Part shown: positions 16,088 to 27,383 of the stretch, in pieces | Layout of the letters: the number at the start of each line of letters is the position of its first letter | How positions within the stretch are numbered: position 1 is the stretch's first letter | Assembly: GCA_022820945.1 (NCBI GenBank) | Contig: JAJEEP010000178.1 | Location: 1 to 60,652, forward strand | DNA: 60,652 bases | Direction: 5' to 3' | From: Alphaproteobacteria bacterium | GTDB taxonomy: Bacteria > Pseudomonadota > Alphaproteobacteria > UBA828 | Notes under the pieces: model-generated | The model's input: the letters and a program-made list of their open reading frames with translations, nothing else | What the model was told of the DNA's origin: nothing | Databases searched by the model: none | Position numbers and translations under genes: made by a program

Positions 16088-16984
16088 ATGCGGACCACCA
16101 TGAACCGGATCGTCGACGCTCACCATCACATTTGGCGCCAGCGCGACCTGCCGTGGCTCATGGGCCCGATGCAGCCGCGCATCTTCGGCCCGTACGAGCC
16201 GATCCGGCGCGACTACGCGATCGAGGAATATCTCGGCGATATCGAGGGAAGCGGCGTCGCACAGTCGATCTACGTGCAGGCCAACTGGGCGCCCGCGCAG
16301 GCCGTCGACGAGGTGGCGTGGGTGCAGGCGGAGGCCGATCGCACCGGCTACCCAAACGCCATCGTGGGCTACGCCGATCTGCGCGACCCGGATGTCGAGA
16401 CAGTACTCAAGGCGCAAAGCCAGTACCCACTGCTGCGCGGCATCCGCATGCAGCTCCACTGGCACGAGAACGAGCAATACCGCTTCGCCGACGGGCCTGC
16501 GGTGATGAACGGCGCGGCGCTCCGCCGCAACGTTGGGCTGCTGGCCAGGCACGGCCTCGTCTTCGAGCTGCAAGTTTTCACCGCGCAGATGGCGGACGGC
16601 GCCGCCTTCGCTGCGGCGTTCCCCGACGTACCGATGGTGCTCGCCCACTGCGGCATGCCGGAAGACCTGACGCCCGAGGGCTGGCAGGCCTGGCGCGAGG
16701 GCATGGAGAGGCTCGCCGCCGTGCCCAGCGTTTCCGTCAAGCTCTCGGGGCTCGGCACGTTCCTTCATTGGGTCGATCAAGCCCATATCGAGCGCGCGGT
16801 GCGCGAGACGGTGGAACTCTTCGGGCCGGAGCGCTGCCTCTATGGCAGCAACTTCCCCATCGAGAAGTTGTGGACCGACTACGCCAGCCTGATCGGCGCC
16901 TATCGAAAGGCGCTGGCTCACTTGAGCGAGGCGGATCAAGCGCAGATATTCGCCGGAACCGCGCGGCGGCTTTACCGGCTCTAG
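16088..16984 (+). CDS. COG3618-type amidohydrolase (sugar lactone hydrolase-like)
   Basis: 298 residues from ATG 16088; ATG 16100 ('MNRIVDAHHHIW') is an equally plausible start and neither has a clear ribosome site. It is a TIM-barrel metal hydrolase: 'DAHHHIW' supplies the first metal-binding histidines, then 'SIYVQANWAP' and 'GYADLRDPDVE', 'VLAHCGMP', and 'RCLYGSNFPIEKLW'. Relatives hydrolyse L-fucono- or L-rhamnonolactone or 2-pyrone-4,6-dicarboxylate. It begins a run of four same-strand genes (amidohydrolase, Rid, SMP-30, isochorismatase-fold) with gaps of 50, 78 and 11 bases. Confidence 0.85.
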   Translation: MRTTMNRIVDAHHHIWRQRDLPWLMGPMQPRIFGPYEPIRRDYAIEEYLGDIEGSGVAQSIYVQANWAPAQAVDEVAWVQAEADRTGYPNAIVGYADLRDPDVETVLKAQSQYPLLRGIRMQLHWHENEQYRFADGPAVMNGAALRRNVGLLARHGLVFELQVFTAQMADGAAFAAAFPDVPMVLAHCGMPEDLTPEGWQAWREGMERLAAVPSVSVKLSGLGTFLHWVDQAHIERAVRETVELFGPERCLYGSNFPIEKLWTDYASLIGAYRKALAHLSEADQAQIFAGTARRLYRL

Positions 16985-17034
16985 CCCGGCTGCGCCGCCG
17001 CCGGCAGGGACGAAAAAGAAGGGAGGGAACGACG

Positions 17035-17439
17035 ATGGCGATCGAACGCGTGCGGACGCCCCATGTGGCCGAGCCGGCGCCCGGCCTCTGGTCCAACTGC
17101 CTGCGCTGCGGCAACCAGGTCTATATCGCGGGCCTCGTGGCGGTGGACGCGGACTTCAACGTGCTCGCGGTGGGCGATCCGGGTGAGCAGTCGCGCATCA
17201 TCTTCCGCAATATCCGGCACTATCTGGAAGCCGCCGGGGGCAGCCTGGCCGACATCGTGCGGATGCGCGTCTATCTCTCGAACCTAGAGCGCGACCGGCC
17301 GGCCTTCCTCGAAGCGCGGCGGGAGTTCTTCACGGGCGACTTCCCGTGCTCGACTCTGGTGGAGGTAGCGGCTCTGGTCTCGCCGGAGATGCTGGTCGAG
17401 GTCGATGCCGATGCCATCATCGGTGCCGGTGCGGCATAG
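17035..17439 (+). CDS. RidA/YjgF/UK114-family protein without the key Arg
   Basis: 134 residues from ATG 17035, preceded by GGGAGGGA. It has the Rid trimer fold: 'LWSNCLRCGNQVYIAGLVA', 'NIRHYLEAAGGSLADIVRMRVYLSN' and a C-terminal 'VEVDADAIIG'. In RidA the substrate arginine lies in 'P-A-R-S/T'; here the text is 'FPCSTLVEV', with Ser in that place. Members without the Arg generally do not act as enamine/imine deaminases and are of unknown role. Confidence 0.85.
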   Translation: MAIERVRTPHVAEPAPGLWSNCLRCGNQVYIAGLVAVDADFNVLAVGDPGEQSRIIFRNIRHYLEAAGGSLADIVRMRVYLSNLERDRPAFLEARREFFTGDFPCSTLVEVAALVSPEMLVEVDADAIIGAGAA

Positions 17440-17517
17440 CATCAACCGCCTGGCGTGATAGGATCGCTCCGCCGCCAGGCGTGAGCGGGACGGATTGTCG
17501 CAAAGGGAGACAAGAGG

Positions 17518-18414
17518 ATGATCGAGGTCAATTCACCGCGGCTGCTGGATCTCGTGGCCGAGGACGCCAGCGTCGACCAGATTTGTACGGGCTTCCAGTT
17601 CACCGAGGGGCCGATCTGGCACCCCGGCGAGCAGTGCCTGTACTTCAGCGACATCCCGGCGGACACGCGCCGGCGCTGGAGCGCGGCTGACGGCGCGAGC
17701 GACGTGCGCCACCCCAACAACAAGGGCAACGGCATGACGCTGGATGCCGACCTCAACCTCTACATCTGCGAGCACGTGACCAGCGTGCTGGCGCGCGAGA
17801 CTCCGTCAGGCGAACGCCAGGTTCTCGCCTCGCACTACAACGGCAAGGAGCTGAACAGCCCCAACGACGTGGTGGTGAAGTCGGACGGCTCGGTCTATTT
17901 CTCCGATCCGTGGTACGGTCGCATGCCGGTCTTCGGCGAAGAGCGAGAGCGCGAGCTGGGCTTCCAGGCGGTCTTCCGTGTCGCGACCAACGGCGAGGTC
18001 CACTGCGAGGTCGATGACTTCGACCAGCCCAACGGACTCTGCTTCTCGCCGGACGAGAGCATCCTCTACGTCAACGACACGACGCGCGCGCACATCCGGG
18101 TGTTCGACGTTGGCAGCGACGGCTCGCTCTCCAACGGGCGCATGTTCGCCGAGAACGTCGGCGACGGCGTGCTGGAGAACGGCGTGGTCGACGGCATGAA
18201 GTGCGACGAGCAGGGCAACGTCTACGTCACCGGCCCGCGCGGCTTTTGGGTCTTCGCGCCCGACGGCGAGCACCTCGGCGTGATCGGGATGCCGGAGCAC
18301 TCGGCCAACCTCAACTGGGGCGGCACCGGGTGGAACGAGCTCTACTGCACCTGCTCGACCTCGGTCTACCGGATCGCGCTCAAGGTCGCCGGCAATCGCC
18401 TGGCCTACATGTAG
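17518..18414 (+). CDS. SMP-30/gluconolactonase/LRE-family protein
   Basis: 298 residues forming a six-bladed beta-propeller hydrolase. Visible landmarks are 'FTEGPIWHPGEQCLYFSDIP' with the metal Glu, 'NSPNDVVVKSDGSVYFSDPWYG' with the metal Asn, and 'VVDGMKCDEQGNVYVTGPRGFWVF' with the catalytic Asp. Such proteins open sugar lactones with a Ca or Zn ion. It fits an SDR, lactonase, amidohydrolase sugar-acid set. Confidence 0.9.
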   Translation: MIEVNSPRLLDLVAEDASVDQICTGFQFTEGPIWHPGEQCLYFSDIPADTRRRWSAADGASDVRHPNNKGNGMTLDADLNLYICEHVTSVLARETPSGERQVLASHYNGKELNSPNDVVVKSDGSVYFSDPWYGRMPVFGEERERELGFQAVFRVATNGEVHCEVDDFDQPNGLCFSPDESILYVNDTTRAHIRVFDVGSDGSLSNGRMFAENVGDGVLENGVVDGMKCDEQGNVYVTGPRGFWVFAPDGEHLGVIGMPEHSANLNWGGTGWNELYCTCSTSVYRIALKVAGNRLAYM

Positions 18415-18425
18415 GGGAGGGAGTC

Positions 18426-19037
18426 ATGGCCTTCGAACTGGACGCCGCGCGCAGCGCACTCATCATCCAGGACCTGCAGAACGACGTGATCGCGGAAGGT
18501 GGCGCCTTCGCCGATTCCGGCGCGCCGGCGCACGCGCAGTCGCAAAACGTGGTGGAGAACGTGAAGTCCCTGGCTGCGGCCGCACGAAAGGCCGGCATGG
18601 CGGTGATCCACGTCCACTACATCGTCGAGGAAGGCGCGCCGGGACTGAAGCTCAACGCACCGCTCTTCCAGGGCATCGCAGAGGCGAAGGCGATGGTGCG
18701 CGGCTCCTGGGGCGCTGCGGCGGTGGCGGGGCTGGAGCCGCAGGCGGGCGATCTCGTGGTCGAGAAGATGCGCATGAACGCGTTCCACGACACGCCCCTG
18801 GAGACGATCCTCAAGGGGCTCGGCGTGGACACCATCGTGATCTCGGGCGCGTGGACCAACTTCTCGGTGGAGCACACCGCGCGTCACGGCGCCGATGCCG
18901 GCTACCGCGCCGTGGTGCTCACGGACGGGACGTCTACCATCAACGACGAGTGGCACAACGCCGGACTCAACTACGCGCTGGAGAATATCGCCGAGCGCGT
19001 TACCTGCGCGGAGGCCGCGGCTGCGTTGGGGGGCTGA
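18426..19037 (+). CDS. Isochorismatase-fold hydrolase with Cys-to-Ser change
   Basis: 203 residues from ATG 18426, 11 bases after the SMP-30 stop with GGGAGGGAG between. The fold is clear: 'LIIQDLQND' with the catalytic Asp D16, Lys K114 in 'VVEKMRMNAF', and 'SGAWTNFSVEHTARHGADAGY'. Cysteine hydrolases of this family have Cys where this protein has S147 (T-N-x-C-V-E-x-T-A-R). Nicotinamidase- or carbamoylase-type chemistry through a thioester is therefore unlikely. True isochorismatases of the vinyl-ether type also lack the Cys, so that reaction type or an oxy-ester mechanism is possible. Confidence 0.85.
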   Translation: MAFELDAARSALIIQDLQNDVIAEGGAFADSGAPAHAQSQNVVENVKSLAAAARKAGMAVIHVHYIVEEGAPGLKLNAPLFQGIAEAKAMVRGSWGAAAVAGLEPQAGDLVVEKMRMNAFHDTPLETILKGLGVDTIVISGAWTNFSVEHTARHGADAGYRAVVLTDGTSTINDEWHNAGLNYALENIAERVTCAEAAAALGG

Positions 19038-19097
19038 GGGGCGATCGGGAGGCGCTTGCTCGCGTCTTCGTCGAGCGAGCGTATTCGGCGAGGTCCA

Positions 19098-20840
19098 TCA
19101 AGCGACCGCAGAACGTGCAGTGCCATCCGCGAGTGCGTCCACCGCGCGTCGGAAGGACTCCAGCGCATGGTCCAGTCCATCTCCCTGGTAACGAAACTCG
19201 TCGGGTATGGAGTCGTAGCGCCGTTGCGCCTGTGAATTCGACGCCTGCCTCCAACCGTCGATTTCCACCTCATCCGTAACACGACCTGGAACCGCCTCCT
19301 GGAACGTCTCCAGCTCTCCCCTCAGGAAGCTCAGGAAGTCATGAGTTGCGATTTGCTGACGGGCAATCCTTTCGAAGTGATGACCCATGGCCGCCAGGTA
19401 GATCGCTTCGGGAAGCATGCGGGGGTGATCCTTGGAGACCTTGCCGATGAACTTGGAGTAGGAGGGTATCTGTCTGGCGGAGAGACGGCGGCGAACTCCC
19501 ATGAGGGCCGCAAAGGTCTTGTCCTTGCTCACCGGTTTCCGAAGGTGAGGAACTGGTTTCAGATGCTGAAACAAGGTAAGGCAGCGCTTGAAGTAATTCT
19601 CCAAAGTGGGATCGTAGAGGGTGGCTATCACTCGCTTATAACCCTCGATCAACGTCTCGTATCTCATCTCCGTCTTGAAGTTGAGATTCATGGCGCTGGT
19701 CCCGATCGGTGTCTCCAGCAGCCGGTTCTCCGACTTCAGACGCTCGTACATGTCCGTGCCCTTCACGGCGGTCAGCAAATAAACGGGGGCCATAGGGATG
19801 CCAGTCTCCTGGATAAATTCGATCTGAGCGTCAAATACTCTCTCGTCATCGCCATCCAGACCCAGAATGAATCCACCCTGAATCTGCATCCCACGGCGCT
19901 GGATTTTTCGAACGGCACTGAAAAGAAAATTTTCTTGGTTCTTGCTGGTGTTCTGCGACTTCTTGGTCTTGAGCAAGGCCGCGGGGTTGGGGGTTTCGAT
20001 GCCGACAAACACGGAGTGAAAACCGGCCTCGATCATGGCATCCATCAGCTCGTCCATGAGCGCAAGATTCGCACTCGCTTCCGTGGTCAGGGTGAATGGA
20101 TACCCCTTGCTCTTTTGCCACGCGGCGATCGCCGGCAGCAGCTTCATGGCATCTCGTTTGTTGCCGATGAAGTTGTCGTCGACCATGAAGACGGGGCCTC
20201 GCCAACCCAGCCGATACAGAGAGTCGAGCTCCGCCACAATCTGTTCCGGAGCCTTGGTCCGAGGCACGCGACCGTAGAGCTTGATGATGTCGCAGAACTC
20301 GCAGTCGAATGGACATCCGCGGGAGAACTGCACGCTCATCGTGGCGTAGTTCTTCACGTCGATGAGGTCGAAGCGGGGCACCGGCGTCCGGGTCACATCC
20401 GGCTTTCGCGTTTCCCGATAGATGGCCTTGGCCGTGCCTTCTTCCAGATCCCGAAGGAATTCCCGGAAGATCTCCTCGACCTCGCCGAGCACGAAGTGGT
20501 CAACGCCCGGGATGTCCTCGTAAAACGTGGTCGGATGAGGCCCGCCTGCCACCACGGGAACACCTGCGCGATTGCACCGCTCGACCACGGCACACAGCGA
20601 CGCGTGTTGCGTGAGAATGGTGGACGTGAATACCAGGTCCGCCCAGGCAAGGTCGGCGTCCCGCAAGGTGCTCACGTTCATGTCCACCACGCGAAGCGCG
20701 TAGTCCGGAGGAAACATCGCGGCGATGGTCAGCAGCCCCAATGGCGGAAAGGTCGCGTTGACCCCCGACATCTCCAGCGCGTATTCAGCCCCCCAGAAGG
20801 TCGGAGGGTGCTCCGGATACACCAGCAGAGCGTTTGGCAT
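19098..20840 (-). CDS. B12-binding radical SAM protein, HpnP-like (DUF4070 type)
   Basis: 580 residues from ATG 20840. Residues 1 to about 140 form the cobalamin-binding domain ('FPPLGLLTIAAMFPPDY', 'DADLAWADLVFTS', 'VVAGGPHPTTF'). The radical SAM core has 'FSRGCPFDCEFCDI' with C176, C180 and C183 for the [4Fe-4S] cluster, then 'VFMVDDNFIGNK' and 'HSVFVGIETPN'. A C-terminal extension of about 200 residues completes the protein. The closest text I know is the hopanoid C-2 methylase HpnP and its relatives, but the substrate is not provable from sequence. Base composition is visibly lower in GC than its neighbours and codon use differs, suggesting acquisition. It lies 59 bases downstream of an alpha/beta hydrolase on the same strand. 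Confidence 0.85.
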   Translation of the reverse strand: MPNALLVYPEHPPTFWGAEYALEMSGVNATFPPLGLLTIAAMFPPDYALRVVDMNVSTLRDADLAWADLVFTSTILTQHASLCAVVERCNRAGVPVVAGGPHPTTFYEDIPGVDHFVLGEVEEIFREFLRDLEEGTAKAIYRETRKPDVTRTPVPRFDLIDVKNYATMSVQFSRGCPFDCEFCDIIKLYGRVPRTKAPEQIVAELDSLYRLGWRGPVFMVDDNFIGNKRDAMKLLPAIAAWQKSKGYPFTLTTEASANLALMDELMDAMIEAGFHSVFVGIETPNPAALLKTKKSQNTSKNQENFLFSAVRKIQRRGMQIQGGFILGLDGDDERVFDAQIEFIQETGIPMAPVYLLTAVKGTDMYERLKSENRLLETPIGTSAMNLNFKTEMRYETLIEGYKRVIATLYDPTLENYFKRCLTLFQHLKPVPHLRKPVSKDKTFAALMGVRRRLSARQIPSYSKFIGKVSKDHPRMLPEAIYLAAMGHHFERIARQQIATHDFLSFLRGELETFQEAVPGRVTDEVEIDGWRQASNSQAQRRYDSIPDEFRYQGDGLDHALESFRRAVDALADGTARSAVA

Positions 20841-20899
20841 GACCGGGTTCTCCTCTTTTCCTCCGGGCGCGCCAGGGCCGGGGCGCTTGCGTTCGCGTG

Positions 20900-21745
20900 T
20901 CAGTCCGGCAGTGGCGCGAGGAGGTCGTTGCGGGCGCTGAGGAAGTTGACCACCACCCGCATGTTCTCCTCGGTGCCGTCGAACAGGGTCGAGTGGTTCG
21001 AGCCCCGGACCACGTACTTGACCGCGTTCGGGATGTTCTCGGCGAGCCAGGTCTGGCCGGCGCCGGTCTCGCCCACCTCCCACGGCGTCATGATGTCTTC
21101 GTCGCCGCCGATGACCAGGGTCGGCGCCTTGATTTGCGCTGCGTAGGGCCGGAGGTCCATCTCCATCATCGCGCGGCAGGCGCGCTGGTAGACCTCCCTG
21201 CGGTTCGAGCGCTCCAGGATGTCCTGGATCATGTCGACGGCACCGGGGCCGTTCGGCCCGTCGAGGAACTTGCGCGAGAGCGCCTGGACCGCGATCAGCT
21301 CGGCCAGGGTGCGGCTGCCGCAGCCGTAGGCCTCGGAGATATCGATCCAGTTCTGGAAGGTGAGGCGGCCGGCGAGATCGAGCTTCGCGGCCGAGCAGTT
21401 GATGACGAGCCGGTCGGTCCGGTCGGCGTACTTGGCGCCGAAGACTTGCGCGATCATCCCGCCCATGGAGGTGCCGTGGATGTGGGCGCGCTCGATCTTC
21501 AGTGCGTCCATGAGGCCGGCGACGTCGTCGGCCCACACCTCCATGTCGTAGGGCTGGATGGGCTTGTCGGACTGCCCGTAGCCGCGCATGTCGAAGTCGA
21601 TGCAGCGGAAGTACTTGGACGCGATGGGCGTCGCGGTGGCGAAGTTGAAGTGGCCGAAGCCCGCGCCGTGGATGTGAACCACGGGCGTGCCTTCCCCCGT
21701 CGTCTCGTACCAGAGCTTGACGCCGTTGACCTCCGCGAACGCCAT
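20900..21745 (-). CDS. Alpha/beta-fold hydrolase
   Basis: 281 residues from ATG 21745, preceded by GGGAGG. Motifs: oxyanion loop 'HIHGAGFGHFNF', 'DMRGYGQSDKP', nucleophile elbow 'GTSMGG' with S93, acid Asp in 'VIGGDEDIMTP' and His in 'RGSNHSTLFDG'. The layout matches 3-oxoadipate enol-lactonase/haloperoxidase-like esterases; the substrate is unknown. It is the first gene of a pair with the radical SAM gene and is divergent from maeB. Confidence 0.88.
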   Translation of the reverse strand: MAFAEVNGVKLWYETTGEGTPVVHIHGAGFGHFNFATATPIASKYFRCIDFDMRGYGQSDKPIQPYDMEVWADDVAGLMDALKIERAHIHGTSMGGMIAQVFGAKYADRTDRLVINCSAAKLDLAGRLTFQNWIDISEAYGCGSRTLAELIAVQALSRKFLDGPNGPGAVDMIQDILERSNRREVYQRACRAMMEMDLRPYAAQIKAPTLVIGGDEDIMTPWEVGETGAGQTWLAENIPNAVKYVVRGSNHSTLFDGTEENMRVVVNFLSARNDLLAPLPD

Positions 21746-21916
21746 GACCACCTCCCGTTTGTCAGCCTCGCGCGCCGTGAGCGACAATCTTACACCGGCA
21801 AGCCTGTGAAATAACGCGCGGTTGTCTTCGGATCGCGCGATTATGTTTGCTATCCGGGGGCGTTGAGACCAAATTCGCGCGGCCGCAACGCGGCCAAACT
21901 GGCGAGGGGACAGGGC

Positions 21917-24220
<2,304 letters not shown>

Positions 24221-24231
24221 GCGGGGAGGCG

Positions 24232-25638
24232 ATGGCGCGGCCCGACCCGTCGCCGGAGGCCGGCGCGGCGCCTGAGCGAGGCGGGCGGGAAGGGCTCTAC
24301 GGCCTCACCACCGAGCTGGTCAGCGCCGTGCGCGCAGCGCTGGCGGAGTCGGACGGCGATCGAGTCCGCGCCCTGGTCGCGCCGCTGCACGAAGCCGACA
24401 TCGCCGACCTGATCGAGCGGTTTCGCGCCGGCGAGCGTAGCCGGCTCATCGCCATCGCCCACGATGTGCTGAGCGGCGACGTGCTTCCCCATGTCGAGGA
24501 CGAAATCCGCGAGGAGCTGATCGGAGAGATCGGCGCGGAGCGGGCCGCCGAAGCCATCGCGGACATGGAGAGCGACGACGCCGTCGCGGTGCTGGAGGAC
24601 CTCGACGACCCGCAGCGCAAGGAGATTCTCGACGCGATTTCGAGCGAGGAGCGGGCCGGAGTCGCGGAGAGCCTGACGTATCCCGAGGACAGCGCCGGCC
24701 GCCTGATGCAGCGCGAGGTGGTCGCGCTGCCGGCGTTCTGGACCGTGGGCCAGACCATCGACCACATGCGCGAGACCGGCGGCGACATGCCGGACGAGTT
24801 CTACGAGATCTACGTGATCGACCCGCGCCACCGGCCGATCGGGCGAATCCCGCTGCACCGGCTGCTCCGCACCCGGCGCCCGGTACTGCTGCGCGACATC
24901 ATGGCGACCGACCTCAAGGCGATCCCCGCCGAGACCGACCAGGAGGAGGTCGGCCACGTCTTCGACCAGTACGACCTGGTGTCGGCACCGGTGCTCGGCG
25001 AATCCGGTCGCCTGATCGGCGTGATCACGGTGGACGACGTGGTCGACGTAATTCAGGAGGAGGCGGAGGAGGACATCCTGCGCCTGAGCGGCGTGCGGGA
25101 GCCGGACATCTACCGTGCCGCGCTGCGCACCGCCACCGGGCGCTTCACCTGGCTGCTGGTCAATCTCGGCACCGCGATTCTCGCGTCGCTGGTGATCTAC
25201 CAGTTCGACGGGACCATCGATCAGATGGTGGCGCTCGCGGTGCTCATGCCCATCGTCGCCTCCATGGGCGGCAACGCCGGCACCCAGACCATGACCGTCG
25301 CGGTGCGCGCCATCGCCACCAAGGACCTGACGACGGCCAACTTCTTCAGGGTGCTGTGGAAGGAGGTGCTGGTCGGCGGCTTCAACGGCGTGGTCTTCGC
25401 GGTTCTGATCGGCGTTGCCGCCGCGGCCTGGTACGACAACATCGCGCTCGGCATCGTGATCGCCGCCGCGATGATCATCAACATGCTGGTGGCCGGTCTA
25501 TTCGGCTTGGCGATCCCGGTGGCGCTCTGGCGGCTGAAGATCGACCCGGCGACGGCGGCCGGCGTGGTGCTCACCACCATCACCGACGTGATCGGCTTCC
25601 TCGCCTTTCTCGGCCTCGCGGCGATGCTGCTGGTGTGA
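24232..25638 (+). CDS. mgtE: Magnesium transporter MgtE
   Basis: 468 residues from ATG 24232 with GGGGAGG upstream. Domain order is complete: an N-terminal helical superhelix (about 20-140, including 'SDDAVAVLEDLDDPQRKEIL'), two CBS domains (about 145-270, 'IYVIDPRHRPIGRIP' and 'LIGVITVDDVVDVI'), then five membrane helices from about residue 300. The pore helix region reads 'ASMGGNAGTQTMTVAVRAIA'. It is a Mg2+-gated channel in the inner membrane. It is probably read through from maeB. Confidence 0.95.
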   Translation: MARPDPSPEAGAAPERGGREGLYGLTTELVSAVRAALAESDGDRVRALVAPLHEADIADLIERFRAGERSRLIAIAHDVLSGDVLPHVEDEIREELIGEIGAERAAEAIADMESDDAVAVLEDLDDPQRKEILDAISSEERAGVAESLTYPEDSAGRLMQREVVALPAFWTVGQTIDHMRETGGDMPDEFYEIYVIDPRHRPIGRIPLHRLLRTRRPVLLRDIMATDLKAIPAETDQEEVGHVFDQYDLVSAPVLGESGRLIGVITVDDVVDVIQEEAEEDILRLSGVREPDIYRAALRTATGRFTWLLVNLGTAILASLVIYQFDGTIDQMVALAVLMPIVASMGGNAGTQTMTVAVRAIATKDLTTANFFRVLWKEVLVGGFNGVVFAVLIGVAAAAWYDNIALGIVIAAAMIINMLVAGLFGLAIPVALWRLKIDPATAAGVVLTTITDVIGFLAFLGLAAMLLV

Positions 25639-25753
25639 CGGGGGGTATAGTTCCCGCCGAAATTTCCCCGATGCCGTTTGTATCCAGGTGCGTGCTCCGC
25701 GATCTACAATCCCGCGAGACAGGGAACCGGACTCCACGAAGGGGTATTGAACC

Positions 25754-26758
25754 ATGTTGCACGCTGCGAAACGCGCAGCCGTCGCCCTTACCTCCGCGGC
25801 GCTGCTCTCGGTCTTGCTGACCGCCACTGCCGTTGCCGAGACCGAGTGGGACCTGCCGCTCGCCTGGCCGGACGGCAACTTCCACGTCGAGAACGCCAAG
25901 ACCTTCGCCAAGGTGGTGGGGCAGGTGACCGGCGGCGAGGTCGCCATCAACATCCATGCGGGCGGGTCCCTCGGCTTCAAGGGGCCGGAGATGCTGAACG
26001 CGATCGGCGACGGGCTCGTGCCCATCGGCGAGATGCTGCTCAACCAGCAAGTGGGGGAGCGGAAGATCCTCGGGCTCGAGACGCAGCCCTACATCATCGA
26101 GGACCTCGATCAGCTCGCGATCTTTCACACGCACTTCCGCCCGGCCATCGAGCGGGTGGCCGCGGACTACAACCAGAAGGTGCTCTACGTGGTGCCGTGG
26201 CCGCGCCAGTACGTCTACACCAAGGTGGAGGCGAAGAGGGTCGCGGACCTCGCCGGTATCAAGATCCGCACCTACAACGACACGACGACCGAGATGTTCA
26301 ATCGTATCGGCATGACCTCGGTGCAGCTCCCCTGGGGCGAGGTGGTGCCGTCGCTCGCGGCCGGGACCATCGACGCGGTCACGACGTCGGCGAGCTCGGG
26401 TGTGGACGGGAAGTTCTGGGAGTTCCTCACGCACATGTACCCGACGAGCCACGTCTGGTCGTCGAACGCGGTCTCCGTGAACCTCGATGCCTGGAACGAT
26501 TTGACCGAGGGCCAGCGGGACGCCATCGAGGCGGCGGGCCGGATGCTTGAACCGGTGTTCTGGCAGGTGAGCAAGGCGGAGGACGCGGCCAAGTCGAAGG
26601 TCCTGAACGAGCGAGGCGTGGCGATGGCGGACGTGTCGGCGGAAATGCTGGCCGGCATGCAGGCCGCGACGGCGCCGATGCTGGCCGAGGCGCTGGCCGA
26701 GCTCGGCGACGAGGGCCAGACCATCATCGACGGCTTCTTCCGGGACATCGGCCGCTAG
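25754..26758 (+). CDS. dctP: TRAP transporter substrate-binding protein (DctP family)
   Basis: 334 residues with a signal peptide (cleavage near 'ATAVAETEWD', residue 28 or so). The mature protein has the DctP fold: 'AGGSLGFKGPEMLNAIGDGLV', and 'LAGIKIRTYNDTTTEMFNRIG', where the Arg normally binds the substrate carboxylate. 'VQLPWGEVVPSLAAGTIDAV' is also characteristic. Together with the next two genes it makes a Na+-driven importer for an organic acid; the ligand is not readable. Confidence 0.93.
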   Translation: MLHAAKRAAVALTSAALLSVLLTATAVAETEWDLPLAWPDGNFHVENAKTFAKVVGQVTGGEVAINIHAGGSLGFKGPEMLNAIGDGLVPIGEMLLNQQVGERKILGLETQPYIIEDLDQLAIFHTHFRPAIERVAADYNQKVLYVVPWPRQYVYTKVEAKRVADLAGIKIRTYNDTTTEMFNRIGMTSVQLPWGEVVPSLAAGTIDAVTTSASSGVDGKFWEFLTHMYPTSHVWSSNAVSVNLDAWNDLTEGQRDAIEAAGRMLEPVFWQVSKAEDAAKSKVLNERGVAMADVSAEMLAGMQAATAPMLAEALAELGDEGQTIIDGFFRDIGR

Positions 26759-26845
26759 CGGGGCACGGCTCCGGTGCCCGGCGGGGCGTCGTCGGCGCCG
26801 GGTTCCGGTCCGGATAGCCCGGAGCGGGCAGGGGAGGCCGACGCC

Positions 26846-27379
26846 GTGTCCGTTCTGGTGCGGATTCTGGCGGGCATCGATGCGTTGTCGCGCGCCTGCG
26901 GCTACGTCGCGGCGGCACTCGTTCTCGGTATCGCGGGGCTCATCCTCGCCGAGATCTTCTGCCGCACGGTACTCAACGTCAGCCTCTCCTTCGCCTGGGA
27001 GTACGCGGCGTACTTCTTCGCCGTCTCGATCCTTTTCGGCGCGGCGTTCGCATTGCGGACGGGCGGGCACGTCAGGGTCATGCTGCTGTCGCAGAGCGTT
27101 TCGCCGAGAGTGGCGCACTGGCTCGACGTCGCGGCCACCGCGGTCGGCACCGTGATCGCCGGGTTCCTCGCGTGGGCGCTCACCGCCTTCGCCGCGCGGT
27201 CGTGGGTGAGCGGCAGCACGTCCGCCACCATCGACGAGACGCCCCTGGTCTATCCGCAGGCGGCGATGGCCTTCGGGGCGGCGCTGCTCACGCTGCAGCT
27301 CGTGGCCAGGGCGGTGCGGCTGCTCATCGGCGAGCCGCCCGAGGACGAGAGCGCGAAGCAAGAGTTCGGCGCGGGATGA
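26846..27379 (+). CDS. dctQ: TRAP transporter small permease (DctQ family)
   Basis: 177 residues from GTG 26846, chosen because GGGGAGG lies 8 bases upstream and the hydrophobic fold begins right after; an upstream in-frame start at 26774 would add a Pro/Ser/Gly-rich, unlikely leader. Four membrane helices are seen, with 'EIFCRTVLNVSLSFAWEYA' matching the DctQ signature. It forms the membrane complex with DctM. Confidence 0.88.
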   Translation: MSVLVRILAGIDALSRACGYVAAALVLGIAGLILAEIFCRTVLNVSLSFAWEYAAYFFAVSILFGAAFALRTGGHVRVMLLSQSVSPRVAHWLDVAATAVGTVIAGFLAWALTAFAARSWVSGSTSATIDETPLVYPQAAMAFGAALLTLQLVARAVRLLIGEPPEDESAKQEFGAG

Positions 27380-27383
27380 GGGC

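Noticed and set aside
20841..21536. An extension of the radical SAM frame upstream of ATG 20840
   Set aside because: The upstream text is low-complexity shadow of the hydrolase gene, and the family N-terminus starts exactly at 20840.
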